A stretch of 64,000 nt of DNA from an uncultured Lachnospiraceae bacterium (GCA_902476265.1 CABSCP010000019.1:1-64000), one strand, 5' to 3'; shown: positions 18,146-26,408, counted from the stretch's first letter. The notes: a model not told the origin generated them from the letters alone. Numbers and translations are program-made.

Positions 18146-18174
18146 TTGACAAATAGTCGTAATATTGCTATCAT
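18146..18174 (+). promoter_or_regulatory. Promoter of the first SleB-like gene
   Basis: TTGACA (18146-18151), 17-base spacer, TATCAT (18169-18174). Confidence 0.75.
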
Positions 18175-18181
18175 ACACAGC

Positions 18182-18266
18182 GTAACAATTGTTAACAACT
18201 TTGTAACAATTGAAACGCCTCTGTAATAGAATGATATCATCCCACATGATATGCATTATTACAGAG
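18182..18266 (+). promoter_or_regulatory. Repeat-rich 5' leader with long hairpin
   Basis: GTAACAATTG occurs at 18182-18191 and 18203-18212, 21 bases apart. Then CTCTGTAATA (18219-18228) pairs with TATTACAGAG (18257-18266), and ATATCAT with ATGATAT inside it, loop CCCAC. The hairpin ends 10 bases before the SD GGAGG and could affect mRNA stability or initiation. Confidence 0.55.
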
Positions 18267-18285
18267 TACAAAAATGGAGGTAATC

Positions 18286-19434
18286 ATGGACACTAGAGGC
18301 AGAAAGTTGTTTCGGTGTGTTGCCGGATTCATAACCGCAGTGGTTTTGATGGGCGCAGCATACACGACAACCGCTATGGCGAGTAGTATCGGACTGATTG
18401 ATACAGCTGAGCTTTTGGACATTTATGCCGAGGCGGACGATTCTTCCGAAGTGGTAGGTCAGGTCATGGATGAGGGCCATGTCGCGATTCTCGCAAGGGA
18501 CAGCGGCTGGGTACAGATCCAGGCGGGCGACATCGTAGGATGGGTGCCGGATGCCAATCTGATCGAAACGGAGGTTTCCAACGAGGAAGCCGTGGAAGCG
18601 AATCAGGAAGTCATCGAAGAAATGTCGGAGCAGGCGGAAGAAACAGGCAGCGAAGCGCACGAAGAGGAATTTTCGGAGGAAGAAGCTGTCACAGAGGAAA
18701 AACAAACTGAAGAGGGAACGGCAGAGGAAGAAACCGTAACCGATGAAGCGGAAGAAACGACGGCGGATGCAGCGGAAGAAACCGGGGCAGATGCCACAGA
18801 AGAAACAACAGCAGTTGCAGCGGAAGAAACCGCTCCGGATGAGACGGAAGAGACCGCTGCTGCCCAGGCACAGCAGAGTGTGGAGGCAGAAAGTGTAGAA
18901 GCTTTTGCCAGGAATCAGGAAATTGCAGCGCAGGCTTTCCTGGAAGCCCAGCAAAGAGCGCAGCAGGAAGCGGCCGCTATAGCGCTGGTGCAGGCACAGC
19001 AGGAAGCCGCTGCACTACAGGCACAGCAGGAAGCCGCAAGACTGCAGGCGGAGGCGGAAGCCGGAAAGCAGGCCATTCTGGCGGCAAACGGCGTAACGGA
19101 AGAGGATTTATACCTGCTTGCCAACATCATTTACTGCGAGGCGGGGTGTGAACCCTACATCGGTAAGGTGGCAGTGGGAAATGTGGTGATGAACCGTGTC
19201 AGAAGCGACCATCAGCCGGATACGATTTCAGAAGTGATTTATGCGAAGGGGCAGTTTTCGCCGGTGAGAAACGGAAGCCTGGCAAGAGCCCTTAAAAACG
19301 GCAGTGCCGACGAGTCCTGTTATCAGGCGGCGCTGGAAGCGCTGGCAGGTTCCCGGCCTGTGGGAGACAAACTCTATTTCAGAAGAGTGAACGGCCGTTC
19401 CGGACAGGTGATCGGACACCACGTATTCTATTAA
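18286..19434 (+). CDS. SH3/SleB-domain cell wall hydrolase (first of a tandem pair)
   Basis: 382 aa from the ATG at 18286, spaced 5 bases from GGAGG; the in-frame ATG at 18274 overlaps that SD. A signal peptide ends near AMAS (about 33). A bacterial SH3-like domain (about 35-85, LLDIYAEADDSSEVVGQV) is followed by a long Glu/Ala/Thr linker and a Gln/Ala-rich coiled coil (about 210-265). The C-terminal 110 residues are a Hydrolase_2 (SleB/CwlJ) domain: LANIIYCEAGCEPYIGKVAVG, NRV, KGQFSPV, GHHVFY. The catalytic Glu candidate is in YCEAG. It should be exported and cleave glycan. It is followed by a paralog. Confidence 0.9.
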   Translation: MDTRGRKLFRCVAGFITAVVLMGAAYTTTAMASSIGLIDTAELLDIYAEADDSSEVVGQVMDEGHVAILARDSGWVQIQAGDIVGWVPDANLIETEVSNEEAVEANQEVIEEMSEQAEETGSEAHEEEFSEEEAVTEEKQTEEGTAEEETVTDEAEETTADAAEETGADATEETTAVAAEETAPDETEETAAAQAQQSVEAESVEAFARNQEIAAQAFLEAQQRAQQEAAAIALVQAQQEAAALQAQQEAARLQAEAEAGKQAILAANGVTEEDLYLLANIIYCEAGCEPYIGKVAVGNVVMNRVRSDHQPDTISEVIYAKGQFSPVRNGSLARALKNGSADESCYQAALEALAGSRPVGDKLYFRRVNGRSGQVIGHHVFY

Positions 19435-19473
19435 TTGAAAAGAAAAACGGCAGATCGCTATGCTGCCGGGAAA

Positions 19474-19516
19474 ATGCCGCAGCCCGGCACAATCGAAAGG
19501 GCTGCGGTATTTTTTT
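19474..19516 (+). terminator. Terminator between the two SleB-like genes
   Basis: ATGCCGCAGCCC (19474-19485) pairs with GGGCTGCGGTAT (19499-19510), then seven T. A smaller hairpin (CGGCAG/CTGCCG) precedes it. Confidence 0.9.
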
Positions 19517-19554
19517 GTCCTTTGCTGTAGTTTGTCCCTGAAAGAGGCATATTC

Positions 19555-19583
19555 TTGACACTGCTGCATATATTTGTTATGAT
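19555..19583 (+). promoter_or_regulatory. Promoter of the second SleB-like gene
   Basis: TTGACA (19555-19560), 17-base spacer, TATGAT (19578-19583). Confidence 0.8.
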
Positions 19584-19594
19584 GACGCTGTTAA

Positions 19595-19611
19595 TGTAAT
19601 AATTTTGTAAT
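19595..19611 (+). promoter_or_regulatory. WalR-like box
   Basis: TGTAAT-AATTT-TGTAAT fits the WalR (YycF) consensus TGTWAH-N5-TGTWAH known from Bacillus and Staphylococcus. It begins about 5 bases after the expected transcription start, a position where binding would repress. The binding protein is not in this window; AT-richness makes chance possible. Confidence 0.45.
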
Positions 19612-19625
19612 AATTGGGGGAAATT

Positions 19626-20795
19626 ATGGAAGAGAGAAAAAGGGGCGGTAAACACCGGACGGGGATCGGTGTTTTCCTGCTGATATGCCTGCTGGCAGCA
19701 CCTTTTTGCACAGTGGCGGAGGCCGCCGAAGAGCAGCCGGAGTGGAAAAAGGGCGCCGGTGTGGCCGCCTATCTGGGGGCGGAAGAAGAGAACGAAGAGG
19801 AACAGACCTACAGCGCCGGCGAAGAAGAGACTAAGGACAAGTCCTCTGAAGAAGAGGAAGAGAAGCTGGTGATGGCCCATGTAAACAACGTTCTGAATGT
19901 GAGGGAAAGCCCTGACACCCAGGCGCAGCTGGCCGGCTATCTCTATGCGGACTGCGGCGGAACCATTCTGGAGCGAAAGGACGGCTGGACAAAGTTTGAA
20001 TCCGGCGAGCTCGTGGGCTGGGCCAGTGATGAATATCTGCTGTTCGGCGGAGAAGCCAGAGCGGCCGCGGAAAATGCAGGGCGTACGGTGGCCAAGACCA
20101 TCACCGGATCCCTGCGGATCAGAAAAGCCCCTTCCCTGGATGCCGGTGTTTACGATCTGCTGGAGGAAGGCGCGGAGTATGAGGTCGTGGATGAGAAGCA
20201 GCTCGCTTTCAGCGACGGGATGACCGTAACCGACGACTGGGTCGCGGTGGATTATGGCGGTAAGACGGGCTTTGTTTCCGCCGAATATGTGCAGGTGGAA
20301 TTTCTGGTTGACCATGGGGAAACGGTGGAACAGGTAGAGGCCCGCAGGAAAGAGGAACAAAGGGCCGCAGAAGCCGAAAAGGAAGCCCGGGAAAAGGCCG
20401 CAGCGGCGGAGAAAAAAGAAAAGCAGCAGAAAGAAATCGAGAAGACGAAGGCGCTTTCTACCGCGGATGATGTGCTCTTGGGAGCGCTGATCCAGTGCGA
20501 GGCCGGGGAAGAACCTTATGAAGGGCAGGTGGCGGTGGGAGCGGTTGTGATGAACCGGGTGAAAAGCGGCGCTTATCCCAATACCGTTAAGGATGTCATT
20601 TTCGCTTCCGGCCAGTTTACACCGGCAGGCAGCGGACAGCTGGGCAGGATTGTTTCTTCCGGTAAAGTCAAGGATTCCTGTCTGCAGGCCGCCCGGGAAG
20701 CGATTGCGGGAAGTTCTCCGATAGGGACGGCCACTCATTTCAGAAGGGCGGGCAGCAGGGAAGGAACTGTGATCGGGCATCATGTGTTCTGGTGA
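19626..20795 (+). CDS. Double-SH3/SleB-domain cell wall hydrolase (second of a tandem pair)
   Basis: 389 aa from the ATG at 19626, five bases after GGGGG. A signal peptide ends near AEAA (about 34). Two SH3b domains (about 80-135 and 150-220; VNNVLNVRESPDTQ and ITGSLRIRKAPSLD) are followed by a charged coiled coil (235-275). The C-terminal Hydrolase_2 domain has IQCEAGEEPYEGQVAVGAVVMNRV, SGQFTPAG and GHHVFW. It is a clear paralog of the preceding gene, with an extra SH3 domain instead of the long acidic linker. Both are expected to act on peptidoglycan outside the membrane; spore-germination or vegetative roles cannot be distinguished. Confidence 0.9.
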   Translation: MEERKRGGKHRTGIGVFLLICLLAAPFCTVAEAAEEQPEWKKGAGVAAYLGAEEENEEEQTYSAGEEETKDKSSEEEEEKLVMAHVNNVLNVRESPDTQAQLAGYLYADCGGTILERKDGWTKFESGELVGWASDEYLLFGGEARAAAENAGRTVAKTITGSLRIRKAPSLDAGVYDLLEEGAEYEVVDEKQLAFSDGMTVTDDWVAVDYGGKTGFVSAEYVQVEFLVDHGETVEQVEARRKEEQRAAEAEKEAREKAAAAEKKEKQQKEIEKTKALSTADDVLLGALIQCEAGEEPYEGQVAVGAVVMNRVKSGAYPNTVKDVIFASGQFTPAGSGQLGRIVSSGKVKDSCLQAAREAIAGSSPIGTATHFRRAGSREGTVIGHHVFW

Positions 20796-20797
20796 TT

Positions 20798-20842
20798 CCG
20801 TCAGCCACGGGAGAAGCACACAGTTACTCCTGTGGCTGACGG
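20798..20842. repeat. CCGTCAG-type long inverted repeat
   Basis: CCGTCAGCCACGGGAG (20798-20813) pairs over 16 bases with CTCCTGTGGCTGACGG (20827-20842), one G-U. It starts 2 bases after the hydrolase stop. The T-tract is poor. Its outer arms match the element at 14100-14143. Confidence 0.65.
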
Positions 20843-20848
20843 CTGTGC

Positions 20849-20877
20849 TTGATTTCAAACGCCCGATGTAGTATGAT
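20849..20877 (+). promoter_or_regulatory. Promoter of the NfeD-SPFH operon
   Basis: TTGATT (20849-20854), 17-base spacer, TATGAT (20872-20877). Confidence 0.65.
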
Positions 20878-20910
20878 TAGAACAGGTTTTTAAGAAAGGA
20901 GGCACCTCAT

Positions 20911-21354
20911 ATGATGGAAGTAATCAGCTGGATGGTTCTGCTTGTCCTGCTCGTTGTAATCGAGCTTGCGACAATGGGGCTGACGACAATCTGGTTCGCT
21001 GCAGGAGCGCTGGCTGCGACCATTGCCGCCGCATGTAACGCGCCGCTGTTCATTCAGATAGCGCTGTTTTTGATTGTGTCGGTTTTGATGCTCGTTTTCA
21101 CAAGACCTGTTGCCATGAAGTACTTTAACAAGGACAGGACAAAGACCAACGCAGAAAGCCTGATCGGCAGGAAAGGCATCGTGACAGGGCAGCTCGATAA
21201 CCTGAAAGGATGCGGCCAGGTCACTTTAAACGGCATGGAGTGGACGGCCAGGGCAGAAGCAGATGACTGCATCATTCCGGAAGGAAGTGTGGTTATTGTA
21301 AAGGCGATCCGCGGAGTGAAACTGATCGTTGCCCTGCAGGAGAGAGAAACGTGA
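20911..21354 (+). CDS. NfeD-like membrane protein
   Basis: 147 aa, short NfeD type without the ClpP-like protease domain. Two or three hydrophobic segments fill residues 5-70, and the C-terminal 65 residues form the OB-fold typical of NfeD (IGRKGIVTGQLDNLKGCGQVTLNGMEW). NfeD proteins are partners of SPFH/stomatin proteins in membrane microdomains, and the SPFH gene indeed follows 53 bases later. SD AAAGGAGG is strong. The function in this organism is probably membrane organisation or quality control. Confidence 0.9.
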   Translation: MMEVISWMVLLVLLVVIELATMGLTTIWFAAGALAATIAAACNAPLFIQIALFLIVSVLMLVFTRPVAMKYFNKDRTKTNAESLIGRKGIVTGQLDNLKGCGQVTLNGMEWTARAEADDCIIPEGSVVIVKAIRGVKLIVALQERET

Positions 21355-21407
21355 GAAAGGCGCTCACAAAATAATTGCGGTAGTTTGCCGCAGGAATCGA
21401 GGTTAAT

Positions 21408-22334
21408 ATGATAGGTGGCATTATTTTACTTGTAATTTTAATTTTAGCCGTAATCATTGCGGCATCATGTATCAAGATTGTTCCCCAGGCACAGGCTTAT
21501 GTGGTGGAACGTCTGGGCGCATACCAGGATACCTGGAATGTAGGTCTGCATTTTAAGATTCCCGTAATCGATAAAGTTGCAAAGCGCGTGCTGTTAAAAG
21601 AGCAGGTTGCGGATTTCCCTCCCCAGCCGGTTATCACAAAGGATAACGTTACCATGCGGATTGATACGGTGGTGTTTTTCCAGATCACGGATCCCAAGCT
21701 GTTCACATACGGCGTGGAGAACCCCATCATGGCGATCGAGAACCTGACGGCCACCACTCTTCGAAATATCATCGGTGACCTGGAACTGGATCAGACGCTG
21801 ACATCCCGTGAGACGATCAACGCTAAGATGCGTTCCTCTCTGGACATCGCTACCGATCCCTGGGGCATTAAGGTAAACCGTGTGGAATTAAAGAATATCA
21901 TTCCTCCGGCAGCCATTCAGGATGCCATGGAGAAGCAGATGAAGGCGGAACGTGAAAGACGTGAAGCAATCCTTCGTGCGGAAGGTGAGAAGAAATCCAC
22001 CATCCTGGTAGCGGAAGGTAAGAAGGAATCCGCGATCCTGGAAGCGGAAGGTGAAAAACAGTCTGCGATCCTTCATGCGGAAGCGGTCAAAGAAAAGATG
22101 ATCCGTGAGGCGGAAGGGGAAGCGGAAGCGATCTTAAAGGTTCAGCAGGCGACTGCAAACGGTCTGCGCTTCATCAAGGAAGCGGGAGCGGACGAAGCGG
22201 TTCTGAAACTGAGAAGCCTGGAAACTTTTGAAAAGGTAGCGGACGGCAAGTCCACAAAGATCATCATCCCTTCCGAGATCCAGAACATGGCGGGCGTACT
22301 GGCAAGCGCGAAGGAGCTTGTGACCGAGAAATAA
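21408..22334 (+). CDS. SPFH/stomatin-family membrane protein
   Basis: 308 aa. One N-terminal membrane segment (3-20), the SPFH domain (about 25-190, with RLGAYQDTWNVGLHFKIP), then a coiled coil. Residues about 190-245 are five 11-residue units of the form xAEGEKxSAIL, well known in stomatins. The protein is expected to form large membrane-bound rings. It is 53 bases after the NfeD-like gene and shares its promoter. The start is ATG at 21408; a weak GAGG lies upstream. Confidence 0.93.
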   Translation: MIGGIILLVILILAVIIAASCIKIVPQAQAYVVERLGAYQDTWNVGLHFKIPVIDKVAKRVLLKEQVADFPPQPVITKDNVTMRIDTVVFFQITDPKLFTYGVENPIMAIENLTATTLRNIIGDLELDQTLTSRETINAKMRSSLDIATDPWGIKVNRVELKNIIPPAAIQDAMEKQMKAERERREAILRAEGEKKSTILVAEGKKESAILEAEGEKQSAILHAEAVKEKMIREAEGEAEAILKVQQATANGLRFIKEAGADEAVLKLRSLETFEKVADGKSTKIIIPSEIQNMAGVLASAKELVTEK

Positions 22335-22378
22335 GACGTTGCCTGCAACGCAGTGTCATAAAAATCCGGAATTGTATA

Positions 22379-22420
22379 TTTACAAGAATGAACCGTACAT
22401 TCTATAATAGAGTGTACGGT
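22379..22420 (+). promoter_or_regulatory. argF promoter with overlapping dyads
   Basis: TTTACA (22379-22384), 18-base spacer, perfect TATAAT (22403-22408). A 29-base near-perfect palindrome ACCGTACA...TGTACGGT (22392-22420) is centred on the -10 box, and AGAATG/CATTCT overlaps it. It could be an operator; it is followed by only four T, so it could also act as a terminator for the SPFH operon. An arginine repressor is a candidate, but the canonical ARG box is not matched well. Confidence 0.55.
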
Positions 22421-22486
22421 TTTGTAACTGTGTAAGGAAAGAATCCTTACCCCGTTTTTAAAACAGATGACCAGGAGGAAAGCACA

Positions 22487-23479
22487 ATGGATCTGACAGG
22501 ACGCCATTTCTTAAAATTATTGGACTATACACCGGAGGAGATCGAATATCTGGTTGAACTTGCGGCCGAATTAAAAGCGCTGAAAAAGGCGGGAACGCCG
22601 GTTGATACGCTGCGGGGGAAGAACGTAGCGCTGATTTTTGAAAAGACCAGCACCAGGACGAGAAGCTCCTTTGAGGTGGCGGCGCATGATTTGGGAATGG
22701 GCAGCACCTATCTGGATCCGTCCAGCTCTCAGATCGGGAAAAAAGAGAGCATCAAGGACACCGCAAGAGTGCTGGGCAGGATGTATGAGGGGATTGAATA
22801 CCGTGGATACGGGCAGGAGATCGTGGAGGAACTGGCAAAATATGCGGGAGTTCCGGTATGGAACGGCCTGACCAATGAATTTCATCCCACCCAGATGCTG
22901 GCGGATCTTTTGACGATAAAGGAACATTTGGGCAGGATCAGGGGCGTAAAGCTTGTTTATATGGGAGACGCCCGCTACAATATGGGCAATTCCTATATGG
23001 TGGTCTGCGCTAAAATGGGAATGCATTTTACCGCCTGTGCTCCTTCCCGATATTTTCCGGACAAAGCGCTGGTGGAGCAGTGTAAGGAAATCGCGGCAGA
23101 AAACGGAGGCAGCATCACCCTCACCGAGGACGTGACGGAGGGCACCAAAGGAGCCGATGTGATCTGTACGGATGTGTGGGTATCCATGGGAGAACCGGAC
23201 GCGGTGTGGAGAGAGCGGATTGAAGAACTGTCCCCCTACCAGGTGAACCGGGCCGTCATGCAGAATGCGGGGAATGCAATTTTCATGCATTGTCTGCCGG
23301 CGTTCCATGACAGACATACCCAGATCGGTAAGGAAATCGGGGAACGGTTCGGCATTTATGAGATGGAAGTGACGGATGAAGTATTTGAATCGGATGCTTC
23401 CGTGGTATTTGATGAGGCGGAAAACCGGATGCATACCATCAAAGCGGTGATGGCTGCGACTTTGGGATGGAAAAGATAA
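22487..23479 (+). CDS. argF: Ornithine carbamoyltransferase
   Basis: 330 aa. Joins carbamoyl phosphate and ornithine to citrulline in arginine synthesis (or the reverse in the deiminase route). FEKTSTRTRSSFEVA binds carbamoyl phosphate; FHPTQMLADLLTI and MHCLPAFHD form the ornithine site. SD AGGAGGAAAGCACA is strong. No arcA or arcC gene is near, so the biosynthetic role is favoured by context only. birA follows after four bases. Confidence 0.96.
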   Translation: MDLTGRHFLKLLDYTPEEIEYLVELAAELKALKKAGTPVDTLRGKNVALIFEKTSTRTRSSFEVAAHDLGMGSTYLDPSSSQIGKKESIKDTARVLGRMYEGIEYRGYGQEIVEELAKYAGVPVWNGLTNEFHPTQMLADLLTIKEHLGRIRGVKLVYMGDARYNMGNSYMVVCAKMGMHFTACAPSRYFPDKALVEQCKEIAAENGGSITLTEDVTEGTKGADVICTDVWVSMGEPDAVWRERIEELSPYQVNRAVMQNAGNAIFMHCLPAFHDRHTQIGKEIGERFGIYEMEVTDEVFESDASVVFDEAENRMHTIKAVMAATLGWKR

Positions 23480-23483
23480 GAAT

Positions 23484-24287
23484 ATGGAAGCGAAAATAAA
23501 CGGAGAAAAGCTGACTGCCCTTTTGCAGGGCTGTCCCATGGGAAAGAAACTGATTTATAAAGAGACGGTGGACTCCACCAACCTGGTGATCAAGCGGGCG
23601 GCCCTTGCGGGCGCGCCCCACGGAACCGTTGCCATGGCGGAGCAGCAGACCGCGGGCAGGGGAAGAAGAGGACGCTCCTGGGCCTCCCCTCCCGGCGACA
23701 ACCTTTATTTCAGCCTGATGCTGTGCCCGGATTTTCCTACGCGGATGGCGCCCATGCTGACCCTGGTGATGGCGGTTGCCGTGGCCCAGGCCGTGCGTCA
23801 TGAAGGAGTGAACGGGAAAATCAAGTGGCCCAATGATTTGGTGGTAAACGGCAGAAAGGTGTGCGGCATTCTGACGGAGCTGTATCTGAAAGAAGATGAC
23901 AGTTTTTATGTGATCATCGGCACGGGAATCAACGTAAACCAGCAGGATTTCCCGGCGGAACTCAAAAAGACGGCCACTTCCCTCTGCATTGAAAAGGGCG
24001 GCATGATCAGCCGGGAAGAACTGCTTTCCAGCATTCTGCATTTTTTCAATGATTATTATAACCGGTTTATTCAGGACGGGAATCTGTCCGGACTGCGTAA
24101 GGAATACGAGGGACTGCTGGTCAACTGTGACGCCCAGGTGGAGGTACAGGACCCCAAGGGCTCCTGGCGGGGGGTCGCAAAAGGGATCAATGATACCGGA
24201 GAACTGCTGGTACGCCGGGAGGATGGCGGGATCGAAGCGGTATTTGCCGGGGAAGTATCGGTGAGAGGAATTTATGGCTATGTCTGA
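23484..24287 (+). CDS. birA: Biotin--[acetyl-CoA-carboxylase] ligase, without DNA-binding domain
   Basis: 267 aa. The catalytic core is complete: VDSTN, the biotinyl-AMP loop GRGRRGRSW, and KWPNDLVVNGRKVCGIL, followed by the small C-terminal SH3-like domain (VEVQDPKGSWRGVAKGI). The N-terminal winged-helix of bifunctional BirA is missing, so it should attach biotin but not repress biotin genes. Translation is likely coupled to argF (4-base gap) and to the next gene (14-base overlap). Confidence 0.94.
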   Translation: MEAKINGEKLTALLQGCPMGKKLIYKETVDSTNLVIKRAALAGAPHGTVAMAEQQTAGRGRRGRSWASPPGDNLYFSLMLCPDFPTRMAPMLTLVMAVAVAQAVRHEGVNGKIKWPNDLVVNGRKVCGILTELYLKEDDSFYVIIGTGINVNQQDFPAELKKTATSLCIEKGGMISREELLSSILHFFNDYYNRFIQDGNLSGLRKEYEGLLVNCDAQVEVQDPKGSWRGVAKGINDTGELLVRREDGGIEAVFAGEVSVRGIYGYV

Positions 24288-24651
24288 AACAACGCAAAAG
24301 GAAGAAAAGATTGTGCTCTGCGGTGCAAACGCCTATGAGCAGAAATATTATTTCAACGAAAAATTCAAAGGGATCCCCCAGTCCATTCAGGATGAACTGC
24401 ACATTATCTGCGTGCTTTTTACCGCCGAGGTGGGAGGAATTTTTACCATTGTTTTTGAACCGGACGGCACACTGGCTTTTGAAACCGATGCGGCGGAAGA
24501 GGATATTTTATATGATGAAATTTCCAGCGGTCTTCTGGTGGGCGAAATCAAAAGAAACCGCCAGGAGCTGCTGGAATCGCTGAGCCTTTATTATCGGGTG
24601 TTTGTGCTGCATGAGGATGTATCTGCATTGCTGGAGGAGGAAGAAACATGA
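24274..24651 (+). CDS. Small conserved protein (DUF6145-like)
   Basis: 125 aa. It opens with KIVLCGANAYEQKYYFN and continues GIPQSIQDELHIICVLF, the pattern I associate with a small Lachnospiraceae family (DUF6145); that name is from memory and should be checked. No signal, membrane segment or catalytic motif is visible. It overlaps birA by 14 bases and coaX by four, so it is embedded in a vitamin-cofactor gene set (biotin ligase, pantothenate kinase). A second ATG two codons on is an equal start. Function unknown. Confidence 0.8.
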   Translation: MAMSETTQKEEKIVLCGANAYEQKYYFNEKFKGIPQSIQDELHIICVLFTAEVGGIFTIVFEPDGTLAFETDAAEEDILYDEISSGLLVGEIKRNRQELLESLSLYYRVFVLHEDVSALLEEEET

Positions 24652-25418
24652 TTCTTGTCATAGATGTGGGAAATACGAATATCACGTTCGGCGTGTATGA
24701 AGGGAAAAAACTGGTTACCACTTTCCGCATGACCTCCAAGCTGCTACGGACTTCCGACGAATACGGCGTGGAAATCCGGGAGATTCTGATGTGCAACCAG
24801 GTGGATCCCGGGATGCTGGACGGTGCGATCATCGCCAGCGTGGTGCCCAATGTGATGCATGCGCTGACCGGAGCGGTGAAGCGTTATCTGAAAACCGAAC
24901 CGGTCATCGTGGGAAGCGGGATCAAAACCGGCATCAAGATCACTTCAGAAAATCCGAAGGAGATCGGACCGGATCGGATTGTGGATGTGGTGGCCGCTTA
25001 TGAAAAATACGGCGGTCCTGTGCTGGTGCTGGATTTTGGCACGGCAACCACCTATGACCTGGTGACGGAGGACGGAAAGTTCGGCGTGGGCATTACAGCG
25101 CCCGGCATCCGGATTTCCGCAAAAGCGCTCTGGGAGGATACCGCAAAACTGCCGGAGATTGAAATTAAAAAGCCCGGTTCCATCCTGGCCAGGGAAACCA
25201 TTTCCAGTATGCAGGCGGGACTTGTATACGGGCAGATCGGCCAGACGGAGTATATCGTCAATCAGGTGAAGAAGGAAACCGGCTTTCAGAATCTGAAGGT
25301 GGTGGCCACCGGAGGACTGGGCCGTATCATAGCGGATGAAACGGATGCCATCGACGTTTATGACAGCGCGCTGACGCTGGACGGACTGCGCATCCTGTAT
25401 GAAAAGAACCGGAAATAG
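24648..25418 (+). CDS. coaX: Type III pantothenate kinase
   Basis: 256 aa. First step of coenzyme A synthesis, pantothenate phosphorylation, by the ASKHA-fold CoaX enzyme. MILVIDVGNTNITFGVYEGKKL is the phosphate-binding start, GPDRIVDVVAAYEKYG and DFGTATTYDLV carry the catalytic Asp and metal site, and GITAPGIRISAKAL the substrate loop. It overlaps the preceding gene by four bases. Good SD GGAGGAGG inside that gene. Confidence 0.96.
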   Translation: MILVIDVGNTNITFGVYEGKKLVTTFRMTSKLLRTSDEYGVEIREILMCNQVDPGMLDGAIIASVVPNVMHALTGAVKRYLKTEPVIVGSGIKTGIKITSENPKEIGPDRIVDVVAAYEKYGGPVLVLDFGTATTYDLVTEDGKFGVGITAPGIRISAKALWEDTAKLPEIEIKKPGSILARETISSMQAGLVYGQIGQTEYIVNQVKKETGFQNLKVVATGGLGRIIADETDAIDVYDSALTLDGLRILYEKNRK

Positions 25419-25431
25419 CAGGGAAAATGAG

Positions 25432-26400
25432 ATGAAAAAGCTTGAGATCGGCAGCGTTTGCCTGTCAGACAATGTGATCCTGGCTCCCATGGCAGGCGTG
25501 AGCGACCTGCCATTTCGTTTGCTGTGCAGACAGCAGGGAGCGGCAATGGTCTGCTCTGAAATGATCAGCGCAAAGGCCATTTTATATCAGAATAAAAATA
25601 CGGAAGAGCTGTTGCAGATCCATCCTGAGGAAGGGCCGGTGTCTCTGCAGCTGTTTGGCTCCGATCCGGATATTGTCAGCGAAATGGCAAAGAGAATCGA
25701 GGACAGGCCCTTTGCGGTGCTGGATATCAACATGGGCTGTCCGGTTCCAAAGGTGGTCAATAACGGGGAGGGCAGCGCCCTGATGAAAAATCCCCTGCTG
25801 GCCGGATCCATCATAGAAAAGACGGCAAAAGCCATCCATAAGCCCGTCACGGTAAAGATCCGCAAAGGGTTTGACGACGCCCATGTGAATGCGGTGGAAA
25901 TGGCAAAAATCGCACAGGAATCGGGCGCGGCGGCGGTGGCGGTGCACGGGCGTACCCGGGAACAGTACTATTCCGGAAAGGCGGACTGGGACATCATCGC
26001 ACAGGTAAAACAGGCGGTAAAAATCCCGGTGCTGGGGAACGGGGATGTGACGGACGGGGATTCGGCATTAAGGATGTTTGCCCAGACCGGCTGCGACGGG
26101 ATCCTGATCGGAAGGGCAGCCCAGGGGAATCCCTGGATTTTCCGGGAAGTGACCGCTGTTTTGGCGGGAAAGGAACCTCCAAAAAGGCCGGGACGGGAAG
26201 AAATCTATGAAATGATTGTGAAACACGCCCTGCTTTCCGGAGAATATAAAGGGGAATATATTGCGGTGCGGGAAATGCGCAAGCATATGGCCTGGTATAC
26301 TACGGGGCTGCCGCACTCCTCACAGCTGCGCAGGCGGATCAATGAAATGGAGACCATGCAGCAGCTGATCGAAGGCATGAAAGAACTGTTGCTGTCATAG
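25432..26400 (+). CDS. dus: tRNA-dihydrouridine synthase
   Basis: 322 aa from the ATG at 25432 (ATG-AAA-AAG; an upstream in-frame start at 25399 overlaps coaX). FMN-dependent reduction of uridines in tRNA. LAPMAGVSDLPFRLL binds FMN; NMGCPVPKVVNNGEGSALM contains the catalytic Cys in GCP; HGRTREQYYSG and ILIGRAAQGNPWIF are the remaining FMN/tRNA motifs. DusB-like by length and motif. It lies 13 bases after coaX. Confidence 0.95.
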   Translation: MKKLEIGSVCLSDNVILAPMAGVSDLPFRLLCRQQGAAMVCSEMISAKAILYQNKNTEELLQIHPEEGPVSLQLFGSDPDIVSEMAKRIEDRPFAVLDINMGCPVPKVVNNGEGSALMKNPLLAGSIIEKTAKAIHKPVTVKIRKGFDDAHVNAVEMAKIAQESGAAAVAVHGRTREQYYSGKADWDIIAQVKQAVKIPVLGNGDVTDGDSALRMFAQTGCDGILIGRAAQGNPWIFREVTAVLAGKEPPKRPGREEIYEMIVKHALLSGEYKGEYIAVREMRKHMAWYTTGLPHSSQLRRRINEMETMQQLIEGMKELLLS

Positions 26401-26408
26401 ATTTTACT

